64,000 nt of DNA, from contig JBBHKE010001671.1 in NCBI GenBank assembly GCA_037447655.1, forward strand, positions 124,001 through 188,000. The letters run 5' to 3'. Source of the DNA: Zygnema cylindricum (Eukaryota; Streptophyta; Zygnematophyceae; Zygnematales; Zygnemataceae). Position 1 is the first letter of the stretch, and each line of letters begins with the position of its first letter. Positions 13,301 to 25,300 of this stretch are shown here, one piece after another. A program made the position numbers and the translations under genes. The notes under the pieces were generated by a model that was given only the letters and a program-made list of their open reading frames with translations, did no database searches and was not told where the DNA came from.

Positions 13301-16300
13301 CAGCCTGAGCAGCATTTAAAAATGTTCAGCGTGTTTCCATGAACTGCGAAAGTTGTAAAACGGAATCTTGTAAAATTACATCTGTGAATACGCAATATTT
13401 CAGCCCCTACATTCCGTTAGTTGGTGATGGTATGATGACTTGGATGTGGGCTGGTTCAGGTGGTTACTATATCAACTTGTGATGTACAATATTTTGACAC
13501 AGTACTCTCCTTGTACAAGAATGTCGAGGGAAGCTGGGAGAATGTAGTCAACGATGACAATGGATGCGATTCCGGGGGATCAATTTTGCAATACCAGCGC
13601 CTCCTTCCTTATTCTACTTACATTGTTGTAAGTTATTTTCCTTAGCTGGGTGTTACAGTTTGTTTTCTTGAAGATCGACACATGTTGGCATCGACAGAAC
13701 GTTCTGTGTATCCTGTTAAAATTCAAGGACCGATGTTTGCATTGGAAAGAAGAGTACATGTGAAGGTGATTATAAAAATGATTTTCGATTTGTCGTGACT
13801 AAGTTATTCATATTACTCTGGAATTCGCAGGTAGTAGATGGTCGTGATTCTTCTAGCTTTGGGACTTTTTCCTTGAGAATTCAAGCATATGGTAAGAGGA
13901 AATTGTCTTATTGACCACACAGCGAAATGATTTTCATTTGCCATCGTGTCTTACAGTAAACACACAACCGTCTTTAACAAAGCCTCGGCGTTTAGAAGAC
14001 CTGCTTCTGTTTTGACCCTAGAGACGTAGTCAACATTGGCGTTGTAGCAGTTCAATTGAGATTATAATTAAAATTTTCATCAAAAAAAATGTAAAAATCA
14101 AGGTGGATAAAAAAATTCTAATACCGATACAAAAGAAAAAGTAAGGTCAAAACCTTTTCTTTTTCCCCGTCCAACTTGAGTTTCAGAGATCAATCATTTT
14201 TAAGGCTTTAAACATCTAAGGATTCATGCCAAAATGGGGCTAAAAAACAACCTACGTATGGTGTGCAGATTGAACATACAGCATCTGACAGAAAAAAAAT
14301 AATAATAAATTGGAATGTTTTAAGCTGTTTGGCAATGAATAGATCCTTCCATAGAGGCGAAAGGTGATTGTGAAAAAGAAAATGCTTGGCAAAACAGAAG
14401 TCTACAATTCCCATAATACTATAAGCAAGAGTGAAAATAGCTCGGTTTCTAAATAAAAGTAGTAAAAAATAAAAAATACGTTTCATTCACCAATTTTTTG
14501 GCCAAGTGTATGTTGAGTTAGTATTCGTAAAACCTCTAAAGCTCAAATTTTGTTTAAAATTTGATTCTTGTAGATATGAAAATTTTGAATATCATATATT
14601 TCTCAATTAGTAGCATGTCCAAAATTTCAGTATCTAGCTTATCTTTTTTCTTGTTCTTTATCCGTCTTAAGCTTCCCTGTTGTCCTCAAGGATCTCAAGT
14701 ACAAATGGTGACCCGTTTAAGATTTGCCCATGAACCTTGATCTTAGCTTAGCTTTTAAGAGAAGGGCCAGATGACCTTTGTGGTAACAAAAGCACTTTAG
14801 AATCTCGACTCTCGAGATATTTCCTTTTCTGCTTTAATTGTCTCTTGTTTCATAAAAGATATTGCAATCCAAGGACTTCATTACTTTTATTCTCCTGTCA
14901 ATCATTGACTTTTACTCTATTTCTTGTTATCATGACTTCCAACTTATTAAGTTACGGGCCTTACAAGGCTAATACTGTTTCCAAATTCAACAGCATGGAC
15001 TTTTATGGACGAAAAAACCAAAGGGAACACCTTTTGTGTCGTGAAATTTTCTGGTCAATGATTGGTGGCAATGAATCCAAACCCGTGGATGTTGCTGATA
15101 GGTCCGCTTGGCTCACTTGAAATGAGGAAACTCACTCCCGCCTTGTCTTTGCCTTTGAGTCCGCTAATGATATTATTCGCAATGCCACATTTGCTCATGA
15201 AGTGAGATAATTTTTGAACGTAATGTTCAATCAATCGTGGTCACACGAAATCTTTCTCAATGGAAAGCTTAATTCTTATAGGAAGTTCTGTCGTGATTTT
15301 GTTCAATTCTACATCTAGCATCTGAAGCATCAAGCTAGCCATCTAAAGAGCATCAATGCTCCAATTTTTGTTGACAGTAATTTTTTTGTGATTTTTGGTG
15401 GCTTGCGGACTCCTAGTCGTCCATCATTTTCTTGATTGACAACTCTCGGACACCTTTGAAACTCCCAAATTTAACTCCTTTGAAACTGCCAAATTTAACT
15501 GATCCCTTGGAATGAAGGGATAAAAACAACTCTTTACACTAAGACCATTGTCGCTTTGGCCACTTCTCCATCTAATCCCAAGCCACCAAAAACTCCCTCC
15601 ATAGTAACTACGTCATCGAAGTTTGTCTTGCCCTGAAATGCAAAAATGATCTTCAAGGTTTACCAAGCCGTACGGGTGGGGGTGGCCAATATGGAGGTCA
15701 CAATTTGTATCAAGGTGAAGCCTCTTTAGCCAAAAACACTTTTTTAGCTTCACTTCATGCTTTACTTGATCACATGGATGTCGCGGGTGGATCATTGGAT
15801 GAATCGGATGCAATACTCAATGTCTTCATATACTCAAAGTGTTCATTTTTAAAGAACTGGGTATTGCTCGAATCCAGATGAAGAAAGGTTCACAAATTTG
15901 AAAACCACATAGGGACATATTTGTTTAAGATAATGTACAAAGTCAAATAACTCCTAGGAGTTTTATAAAAGTGGAGGAAGTACGGCACAACATTGTAATA
16001 GCTTAAAAAAGTTGATTGTTGAGAATGCTTGCTCAGATGGGACATTTCCAAATGATCACCAAGCTTTATTAATTATGAGAGGGTTTTTTGAGACTTATAA
16101 AGGAGCCTCTCGAAAACTTAAGCATATTTCAAAAAGGGATGGGAACTTGGCCAGAGCAATTCAACCAGTTCTAAAAGAAGAGGATAGTAAAATGGCTCTA
16201 AAAACTTAGCCATGACAGTTCAGCTAGTTCTAGAAAAAGAGGATAGTCAAATGGCTCGGGCAAACTTTGCTAGAGTAATTTAGCTAGTTCTAGATTAAGA

Positions 16301-19300
16301 GGATAGTTAGAACACAAAAACACAAAAACACAAAAACACAAAAACACAAAAACACAAAAACACAAAAACAAAACAAACATATTCAGTATTTAGTACACAG
16401 GTTCATGAAAAGGATCATTTTCAGCCTAATTCATTTCAAAGTCAAAATATTTTTATTAATGTGATGAAAATAGACATTCCTATTCAAATTGCTCCGATTA
16501 TGAAAAGGCATGTAAAACAGGAACATTCAGACTAGGATGGAATAACCGAGGGAACAATTTCCGATCACCAGCAAAATCAGCATCCTTCCTTCTCAACTAC
16601 AACAGACTTCTCAACCACAACAGAAAAGAGAGAGGAGGATGTCACCGTTTTCTGGAAGCAATGCGATTTCAATTACGGATAGATTATAGAAACTAGTGCC
16701 TCCCACACATGTGCCGGAACTGGCGTACTTCGACAACCTTAGTCTATTGAACCAATGAACATCTACTATGCTGATGGCAAAAGTGTTACATCTAATGCCA
16801 AAGGGCAAGTAACACTCATAATAGACATTGAAAGATAACCAACAGAAAGGACACTCCGTGATGTCCTCTATGTCCCTAGCATCAAACTGAACTAGTTTTC
16901 CACATCTCTAGCTGCGAGCAAAGGTTTTGAAGTATTGCTCAATAATGGAAAATAAGTGGTTAACAAACATGGTAGAACAGCTACTACAAGAACTAGAAGT
17001 AAAAATCTGACGTACATGCGTGATTTTGCCAAAATGAATAAAAAGCATGTTCTCTATTTGGCTGTGGTATTTGAAATTGATTTGTGGCACAAAGGGTAGA
17101 GCATGTACAATTTCATAATCTTGAAAAAATGGCAAAAGCCAAAACAGTAGGTCTAAAAATAAATAAAATTGAAAGCAGACTATGTGGTGGATGTGCTCAC
17201 GGAAAAAATCACAAGATGCCTTTTCCTTCTAAGAGCAGTCACAAGTCCTCAAAGTTTTGGAGTAATCCACTTTGATGTGTGGGGGCTAGCTAGATTTCCT
17301 TCAGCAAGAGGCCTCAAATATATGGTAACATTCACGGATGACTTATCCAAATTCACAAAGAGTGTACTTTATGACAGAGAAGCTTGCAGTGAAAAACTAC
17401 ACGGTTTTTCAATTTTGACTCTCCGATTGGATAACGTTGGGGAGCACGTGTTAAACGAATTTATCAAATATCTAGTGGAAAATGCTATAAGTCAACAACT
17501 CTGAGTTCCATATTTGTTTGAGCAGAATGAAGTTGTAAATTGGAATTCGACTGAGAGTGCCAGATCCATGTTAGGTGACAAAAGGATAGATCTTAAATTG
17601 GCTTGTAGCTAGGCTTGGCTGAGGCCATGATTCTAGAGCTATTAAAGGTGAAACCACTGATCTAAACCGGTTGTAAGTTATTTTAGAGTTATTTGTATTT
17701 AAGTATTTATTCTAGACAATGGACAAAAATAGAAAATGGAACCAAAAGAATTACTAGGTTTAACAATAGAAGTTGAGGACAGGCCTGTTAGCTCGCCCGT
17801 AAAAGAGCTTCTATGGGGAAAGTCACTTCTTTAGGAGCTAGGCTTTATGCAACCTGACACTCAAATATTGTGGTGTGACAACCAGGCAGCAATTGCCATT
17901 GCTTCCAATCCCAACCACCATTTGAAAAGTAAGCACGTAGATGTCAGGCTACATTTTTTCAAGGAAAAGGTATTTGCTATAATTGTTAAATTGAGTTACT
18001 TACATGATGAAAAATGGTCCAGCTCCCAACTTATAGTTCTACTTGGATAGCATGCCGACAAAATGACTAATAGAGCTCCAAGCTTTAAGAGTTTTGTTTT
18101 TAAACTTTGGTGATGTGTGTCTCCAAGCCGGCGCCGGACCGGCACCAGCGCCGGCTGACGTTTGAGTTACAAGTGGTGTTTGACATAATTGACGACTTAG
18201 GGTACTTTCGCATGTGCTAAAGTTACAATTATTTTTTGTCGTTTTACTCCATAACTTAAAAATAAGCAAGAAAATCTGCACCCGTACCAAAAAAATTGAA
18301 ATCACCACTGTACAAGTTGCGTTACCTTAAAACTTAATATGTATTGGAGTTTGTCGTCTAGCGCGATATAGTTTGTCGTCTAGCACGTTTCGACCCACTT
18401 TTGCGTTCTTCCAGCACATCTTCAAACTTTATATAAAATCACCTCGCAAGGTGATTTTTAATAAAGTTCCATGAGGTGAGCAAATAGGCAGACCCTGTCG
18501 CAAGAATCGGAAGTTTTTGACAATTTTTGTGCAAGTACAAAAAAAAAAACCCATTGCACATTTCCAGCTTGTGCGTGACTTTTTCCCGTGCGCTTTTTTC
18601 CGTACAGGGGTCGTGGAAGGGGTCTCGACCAACAAACGCCATTTCGCAAAAGCGAAGTCCGTGAAAGCGGCTCTCTCTCTCTCCCTCCTACTATTGCGTC
18701 TATCTCACAATTCTTGTAATGAAAAACGTCAATAATGGTATCAAATGAAAGATCTCTAAAAACATTTTCTTTTTACTACCTCTGGCCGTATTTTGATGGC
18801 AAGTAGAGTGAGAAAAGACTAAAATCCAAAATTGGGAAGCCATGGCAAAAAGCTTTAGAATTTGTGACGTTGACGTTGTCATAAATTGAGGGTGACGTCA
18901 AAATGTCACAAACCCTAAACATCTACAATGTCACAGGTAGCTAGACGTCTGTAACCGTCGCTATTTTGTAAACGTCATCAATTGTCGCGAGATTTGTAGT
19001 CGTCTACAACCGTCATAAATTACACCCACGTCTACATCTGTCACAATCTAAAGTAACGATTTCATTTCTTTACATACAAATACTCTGAAAGTAGTACGGA
19101 GAATCTTCGCTGAAAACAAAGTTACAAGACTAAAGTTCGGTTACATGCGAAAGTACTCTTAGAGTAATTTCCAGGTCTAATATGTACTATAATTAGTGTA
19201 ATAGCGAAATTACACTTAAAATAAAAGAAATGTATACGCGTCAGTTAATAGTACATTAACGTACAAACTAATAGGATGTTAAAAATACCTATATAAAACG

Positions 19301-22300
19301 CGCGCTAAAGATCCACATCATTAACAAAATGATCGAACGAGCATCAAACATACCCGAAAAACTGAAATGGCCACGTACGTACATTAAATTACCCACCACT
19401 CGATCAGGGTAATCGGAAGTAATTCAGCTGCCACTAAAATATTTGCTAGGACCATGCTGATAACATTATGAAGTGACATGTAGAATTTGATCAAAAATAA
19501 ATATTTGAAACAACAGGATGAAGATCTTATTTGTACGTGTATTGTTCTTTTATGGTTTATTTTGCATAATGAAATTAGGTATTTGTCCGTAGGTGAGGTA
19601 GAGTAGACGTACTGTTAAAGTGTTTGGACGTAAGCATGTACAATAGTTTTAGTTCAAGAGATTACATCAAGTTTGGACGTAAGCATGTACAATAGTTTTA
19701 GTTCAAGAGATTACATCAAATTTGGACAGACGTGCAAAAAATCATTCTATTAGTACAAATTTTAGGACTTAGGAATTTTTGAGATACACTTGTTAGAATT
19801 ATAATTCAAAGGATATACTCTTTGGAAACTTTTACATATAATACGTTTGTTTACTATGGAGCATTTTGCATGAGATATTGAAGGATTTCTGCACATGCTG
19901 GATTTTGCATTTTGATCTAATGTGAGACTGTTTCAGTCTATACACATGGATTCTGCATTTTGATGCAGGATGAGACTGTTTGAATCTAGTCATCGTATAA
20001 TTCAATGTTTGAAAGTTAGCTCTTTGGTAGGCGTTTCTTGGAAGTTTATGCTTTGTGCTTGAAAGTTAGCTCTTTGGTAAATGTTTCTTCGGAGTTTATG
20101 CTTTGTGTTCTATCACGGCTACCACTTGCTTTGTGACCTATCGTGGCTGCCACTTTAGGCAGGTGTTGCACCGGTTGTGATAGAAAAACATGCCCCCCTT
20201 TCGAATCACCAATACTCTATCCACGACTCTCTGTATTATCCCCAATCCTCTTCCCTCCATTACGCCTACCTCAAACTCCCCTCTCTTTTTTTCATCTCCA
20301 TTTGTCTCCACAAAAGCCACCTTTTCCCCTCTTCCTCGTCTTTTAAAAGGACCACTTTTAATCCTACTCGCTTTCTCTTACAGCTTCGTCGACCCTCCCT
20401 ACATTTTTCCCGCTAATATGGTGGCTACGCCCTTCTAACCGTCCGCCATCCGAATAGTCGATCGCATCCTAGCTCAGGGAGCTCACGCCATCCACGGCGT
20501 TGTCCATATTGCCACTGCAGATTACGGGCTTGAAAGTCGCCATTGATGCCCTTCAATGGAATGTTATTTGGGAACTCACCTCCCTACCTCGTGGCCAAAA
20601 AGTCATCCGCCCCAAATGGGATTTATAGTTGAAAACCAAAGACCATGTTATCCAAAATCGTTTTAAAGCCTGATTTGTCACCAACAACTGCCCTAAAATG
20701 AAGACCTATATTTAATGGAGAATTATTCACTTTGGACCAATTTTGCGTCCATCGAGTTACTCTTTTACCCTACAGAATCCTAAAACTAACATACTTATAG
20801 ATGTTCAGACCGCATTCCCCTATGGCACTTTCGAGGAGGCAAAAAGAGAGAAAAGTATAAAAAGAGCGTGGAGACAAGAGATCAAGTGAACGATGGAGCA
20901 AAGCGGTGAAGAACCAAAAGAGAGAGGGAGTGATAAAGAGAAAGAGGTGAAGTGAAAGAGAGAGAGAGGAAAAAATATCGAAAGAAGGCGATATTTTTCC
21001 CCCAACCTGAGGGATAATTTCATTGGCCACAGAGCATCTCGTCTACTACCTGGTCAAGTTACTCAACGGGATGAAACTAGCTCTATGTGTCTGAAAAACA
21101 CCTTTAATTCGTCTTTCTCAGTCAACACCTTGAAGTCGTCTTTCTCAGTTAGGGCTTTCTCAACCTTCTAGCAAATTTTGGCCACTTCATCGAATATAAT
21201 ATGAAAAATTTGATGATATCTGTTGTTTATTTAGTGATCTTCTTGTAGCCTCGAATCACCACATTTAGCAATTCAAAATTATGTTAAACAATTGTTTCAA
21301 TCGTGTGACAGACTTCGTGGAATTAGGGGATCGCCTTGTTAGCCATGACACATCTTCTACAAGCCTCTATCTTTCTCAAGAATAAACAATTTAGAGGTGC
21401 TAAATAGGTTCTCTATATCTCAATGCACCTATTGTTTTACCCCATCGAATGCGAATGTCAACTAATAAGGAAAAATTGATGGACTTCTCCGCCGAGATGT
21501 ACACTACCCGTTTTGGTCTAAAGTCAACAACTGTTAACAACCTCATGTATGGTATGACTGAAACCGGCCGTGACATTCCTGTTGTTGCGAAGTGGGTCAT
21601 TTGCTATCTTAAAGGCACCAACTCTCGTCGACTCACCTTTTTTGACTCCTCTCGTAAACTTGTTGACTTTATTGATGGACATTGGTGGGTGAATGGACAC
21701 GCGTTGGTCTACTTTTGGATTTTGCTTCTCCTTTAGTGTTTCTCTTGTCTCCTAGGCATCCGAAAAGTACCGACCTTTGCCTTATCCTCTCTAGTGGCTG
21801 AATACATGGTAGCCACTAATGCCGCCAAGTAATCCATATGGCTTCGCATCCTCCTCTCCAACCTTCAATTGCCTCACAATACTACCAAAAAAATCTACTA
21901 TGATTACCAGAATGTCGTTGCCCTCGTGAACAACCTTGTACATTATCGATGCACCAAGCATATTGACATCATTTTACCTCAAAAGCCATTATAGATGGCA
22001 CCCTCACCTTCCGCTATCGCCAAATTTCCCTTGAAATGGTGGACTTTCTCACTAAAGCATTCCAACGGCCTTAGTCTGAACTTCATTGTATGTCAATCGG
22101 GCTTCTAACAAAGAGGGAGAGGTGTCACAGCTTGTTACTCACATAAGATTTTAGTTTAGATTTGTGAATATCTAGATATCGAAATTGAAAACATCATCAA
22201 TTATTTAATTGCATTATCTAGGAAATCAATATCAACTTATATTTTTTTAGCCATCCTAGGCATTTGTGCAATACTCTACGATCTAGAGTACGAATTTTTG

Positions 22301-25300
22301 ATCCAGTCAAGATTGACTAGCGTATGAATCTTAATCTTAGCTTATCATTTGAGCAAAGATCCAATGACCTTGGAGATCAAAAAATATTTTTTAATTCCAC
22401 AAACGTCTCCTCGTAACATTTTATATTTTTGAAAAACCATGTTTTTTTTAATTTAAGGAATTCCGTAATTTCATTTTTATGTCTATCTTTGAATTCTACT
22501 ATGTCTCCTACTATCAAACTTCGAATCTATCAGTGTGTTAACCATACTTTAACATACTTTTTTTGTTCTGTCGTGTGTCGTATATTGTGTCGCGTGCACT
22601 ACACTATTGAATTTTGGATTTCGCTAAAGTTTACAATTATGACCAAGTAGAAGCTCATGTTCACGTGTAAATCGTGTTCACTTGTAAACATGCTAACCGA
22701 CAAATATTTTTCGCAAAAAATTGTTCCCCTAAAAATTAGAAAAGCCTCTCATAATTGAGCAAAAAAAAATATGAGCAGATGAAAATAATCAATTGAAATG
22801 TAAGATCAATTAAACATCTCATATTTTGTCCAATATGTTTGATGTTGAACATGTTTGACATACGCGTTATTTTTTCGTGTATGTGCATGTAACAACATAT
22901 ATTACGTCTTTATCGACCTCCAACTCAATATTTCAAAACTTAAGAACGCTTTCCTCTTTACCCACCCCCACGCCATCCACCAAGCCCTCCTCCAAAACCC
23001 CCACCAAGTCCTCCAAGTCCACCTCCAAGGCCTCCTCTTACCCCTCCTCCTCTTAGCCCTCCTCCACGTCCTCTTAGACCACCTAAGGCACCTATCTCTC
23101 CTCCAAGTTCACCTCCTAGGCCTCCTCTAACCCCTCCTCTTCTTAGCTCCCCTCCAAGTCCTCTCAATCCTCCTCCTAAGCCACCTATCTCTCCTCCAAG
23201 TCCACAACCTAGACCACCTTATACCCCTCCTCTTAGACCCCCTCTCAATCTTCATCCTAAGCCCCCTCCTAACTCTCCTCCCATTCCACCTCCTAGGCCT
23301 CCTTTTACCCCACCTCTTAGTCCGCGTCTAGGCCCTCTCCATCCTCCTCCTAAACTCCCTCCTATCTCTCATCCAAGTCCAACTCCTATACCTCTACTTA
23401 CCCCTCTTCTTATACCCCCTCCAAGTCCTACTTCAAGTCCTACTTCAAGTCCTCCTCCTAAGCCACCTATCTCTCCTCCAAGTCCACCTCCTAATCCTCC
23501 TCTTTCCCCTCATCCTTCGTTTAGCCCCCCTCCAAGTCCTCCTCTTATTCCCCCTCCTAAGCCCCCTCTTGTCTCTCGTCCAATTCCATTTCCTAGGCCT
23601 CCTCTTACCCCTCCTCCTCTTAGCCCCACCTTAAGTCCTTTCAGTCCTCGTTCTAAGCCCCCCCTTATCTCTCCTCCTAGTCCACCTCCAAAGCCACCTG
23701 TTGTTCCTCTTTCGCCTCTAAGCCCCCCTCCAAGTCTGCTCAATCCTACTCCTAAGCCCCCTCCAATCTCTCCCCCAAGTCCACCTCTTAGACCTCCACG
23801 TACCGCTGCTCCTCTTAACCCCCCACTAGGTCCTAAAAACCTTCCTCCTACGCCATCTATCTCCCCTCCAAGTCCACCTCCTAGAACATTTTATACCACT
23901 CCTCTAAGCCTCCCTCCAGGTCCTCTCAATCCTCCTCCTAAGCCTTCTCCTAGCTCTCCTCCTACTCCTCCTCCTAGACCTCATTTTACTCCTCTTCAAC
24001 CTCCTCCAAGTCGTCCTCTCAATCAATCTCCCAAGACCCCTCCAATCTCTCTTCTAAGTCCACCACCTAAGCCTCCTCTTACCCCTCCTCCTCTTAGCCC
24101 CCCTCTAGGTCCTCTCAGTCCTCGCTCTAACCCCCCTCTTATCTCTCCTCCTAGTCTACCTCAAAAGCCTCCTATTATTCCACTTTCTCCTCTTAGCCCC
24201 CCTCCTGATCCTTTACCCAGTCCTCCTAAACTCGCTCCTATCTCTCCTCCAAGTCCACCTCTTAGGCCTCCAATTTCCCCACTTCTTAGCCCCTCTCCAG
24301 GTCCTTTGCCTAGTCCTCCTAAACCCGCTCCTATCTCTCCTCCAAGTCCACCTCCTCGGCCACCTCTTACCACTCCTCCTCTTAGCCCCTATCCAAGTCC
24401 TCCTAATCCTCCTTTTAAGCCACCTATCTCTCTTCGAAGTCCACCTCCTAAGCCTCCTCTTACCCCTCTACCTCCTCTTAGACCCCCTACAAGTCCTATC
24501 CTCAATGCACCTCCTAAGCCCTCGCTTATCCCTCCTCCAAGTCCACCTCTTAGGCCTCCAATTACCCCTCCTCCTCTTAGCCCCTCTCCAAGTCCTTTAC
24601 CCAGTCCTCCTAAACCCGCTCCTATCTCTCCTCGAAGTCCACCTCCTCGGCCACCTCTTACCACTCCTCCTCTTAGCTCCTATCCAGGTCCTAATCCTCC
24701 TCTTAAGCCACCAGTCTCTCTTCGAAGTCCACCTCCTAAGCCTCCTCTTACCCCTCTACCTCCTCTTAGACCCCCTACAAGTCCTATCCTCAATGCACCT
24801 CCTAAGCCCTCGCTTATCTCTCCTCCAAGTCCACCTCTTAGGCCTCCAATTACCCCTCCTCCTCTTAGCCCATCTCCAAGTCCTTTACCCAGTCCTCCTC
24901 CTAAACCCGCTCCTATCTCTCCTCGAAGTCCACCTCCTCGGCCACCTCTTGCCACTCCTCCTCTTAGCCCCTATCCAGGTCCTAATCCTCCTCTTAAGCC
25001 ACCAGTCTCTCTTCGAAGTCCACCTCCTAAGCCTCCTCTTACCCCTCTACCTCCTCTTAGACCCCCTACAAGTCCTATCCTCAATGCACCTCCTAAGCCC
25101 TCGCTTATCTCTCCTCCAAGTACACCTCTTAGGCCTCCAATTACCCCTCCTCCTCTTAGCCCCTCTCCAAGTCCTTTACCCAGTCCTCCTAAACCCGCTC
25201 CTATCTCTCCTCGAAGTCCACCTCCTCGGCCACCTCTTACCACTCCTCCTCTTAGCCCCTATCCAGGTCCTAATCCTCCTCTTAAGCCACCAGTCTCTCT

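Larger units (their letters stand above)
14512..22470 (+). mobile_element. Old copia element X, interrupted by other insertions
   Basis: Gag-like sequence at 14930-15300 (FWSMIGGNESKPVDVADRSAW). RT-like start at 20440-20720. RNase H-like region at 21440-22080 (CYLKGTNSRRLTF, and Tyr-Asp-Tyr-Gln-Asn-Val-Ala-Leu-Val near 21900). A purine tract (aaagagggagaggtg) at about 22109 sits directly before a presumptive 3' LTR starting TGTCACAG at 22123. A tract at about 22260-22380 aligns with about 14670-14800, suggesting paired LTRs. All frames are broken. Edges are approximate. Confidence 0.45.
13892..22944 (+). other. Intron 13 (9 kb), transposon-filled
   Basis: Joins PPC4 to the proline exon, phase 1 on both sides. 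It contains two copia relics, one apparently inside the other, a 961-bp TIR element and simple repeats. 13892-14500, 19160-20100 and 22480-22944 show nothing recognisable, apart from a 60-bp direct repeat (ttggacgtaagcatgtacaa) at about 19620-19730. The terminal acceptor is weak. Confidence 0.5.
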
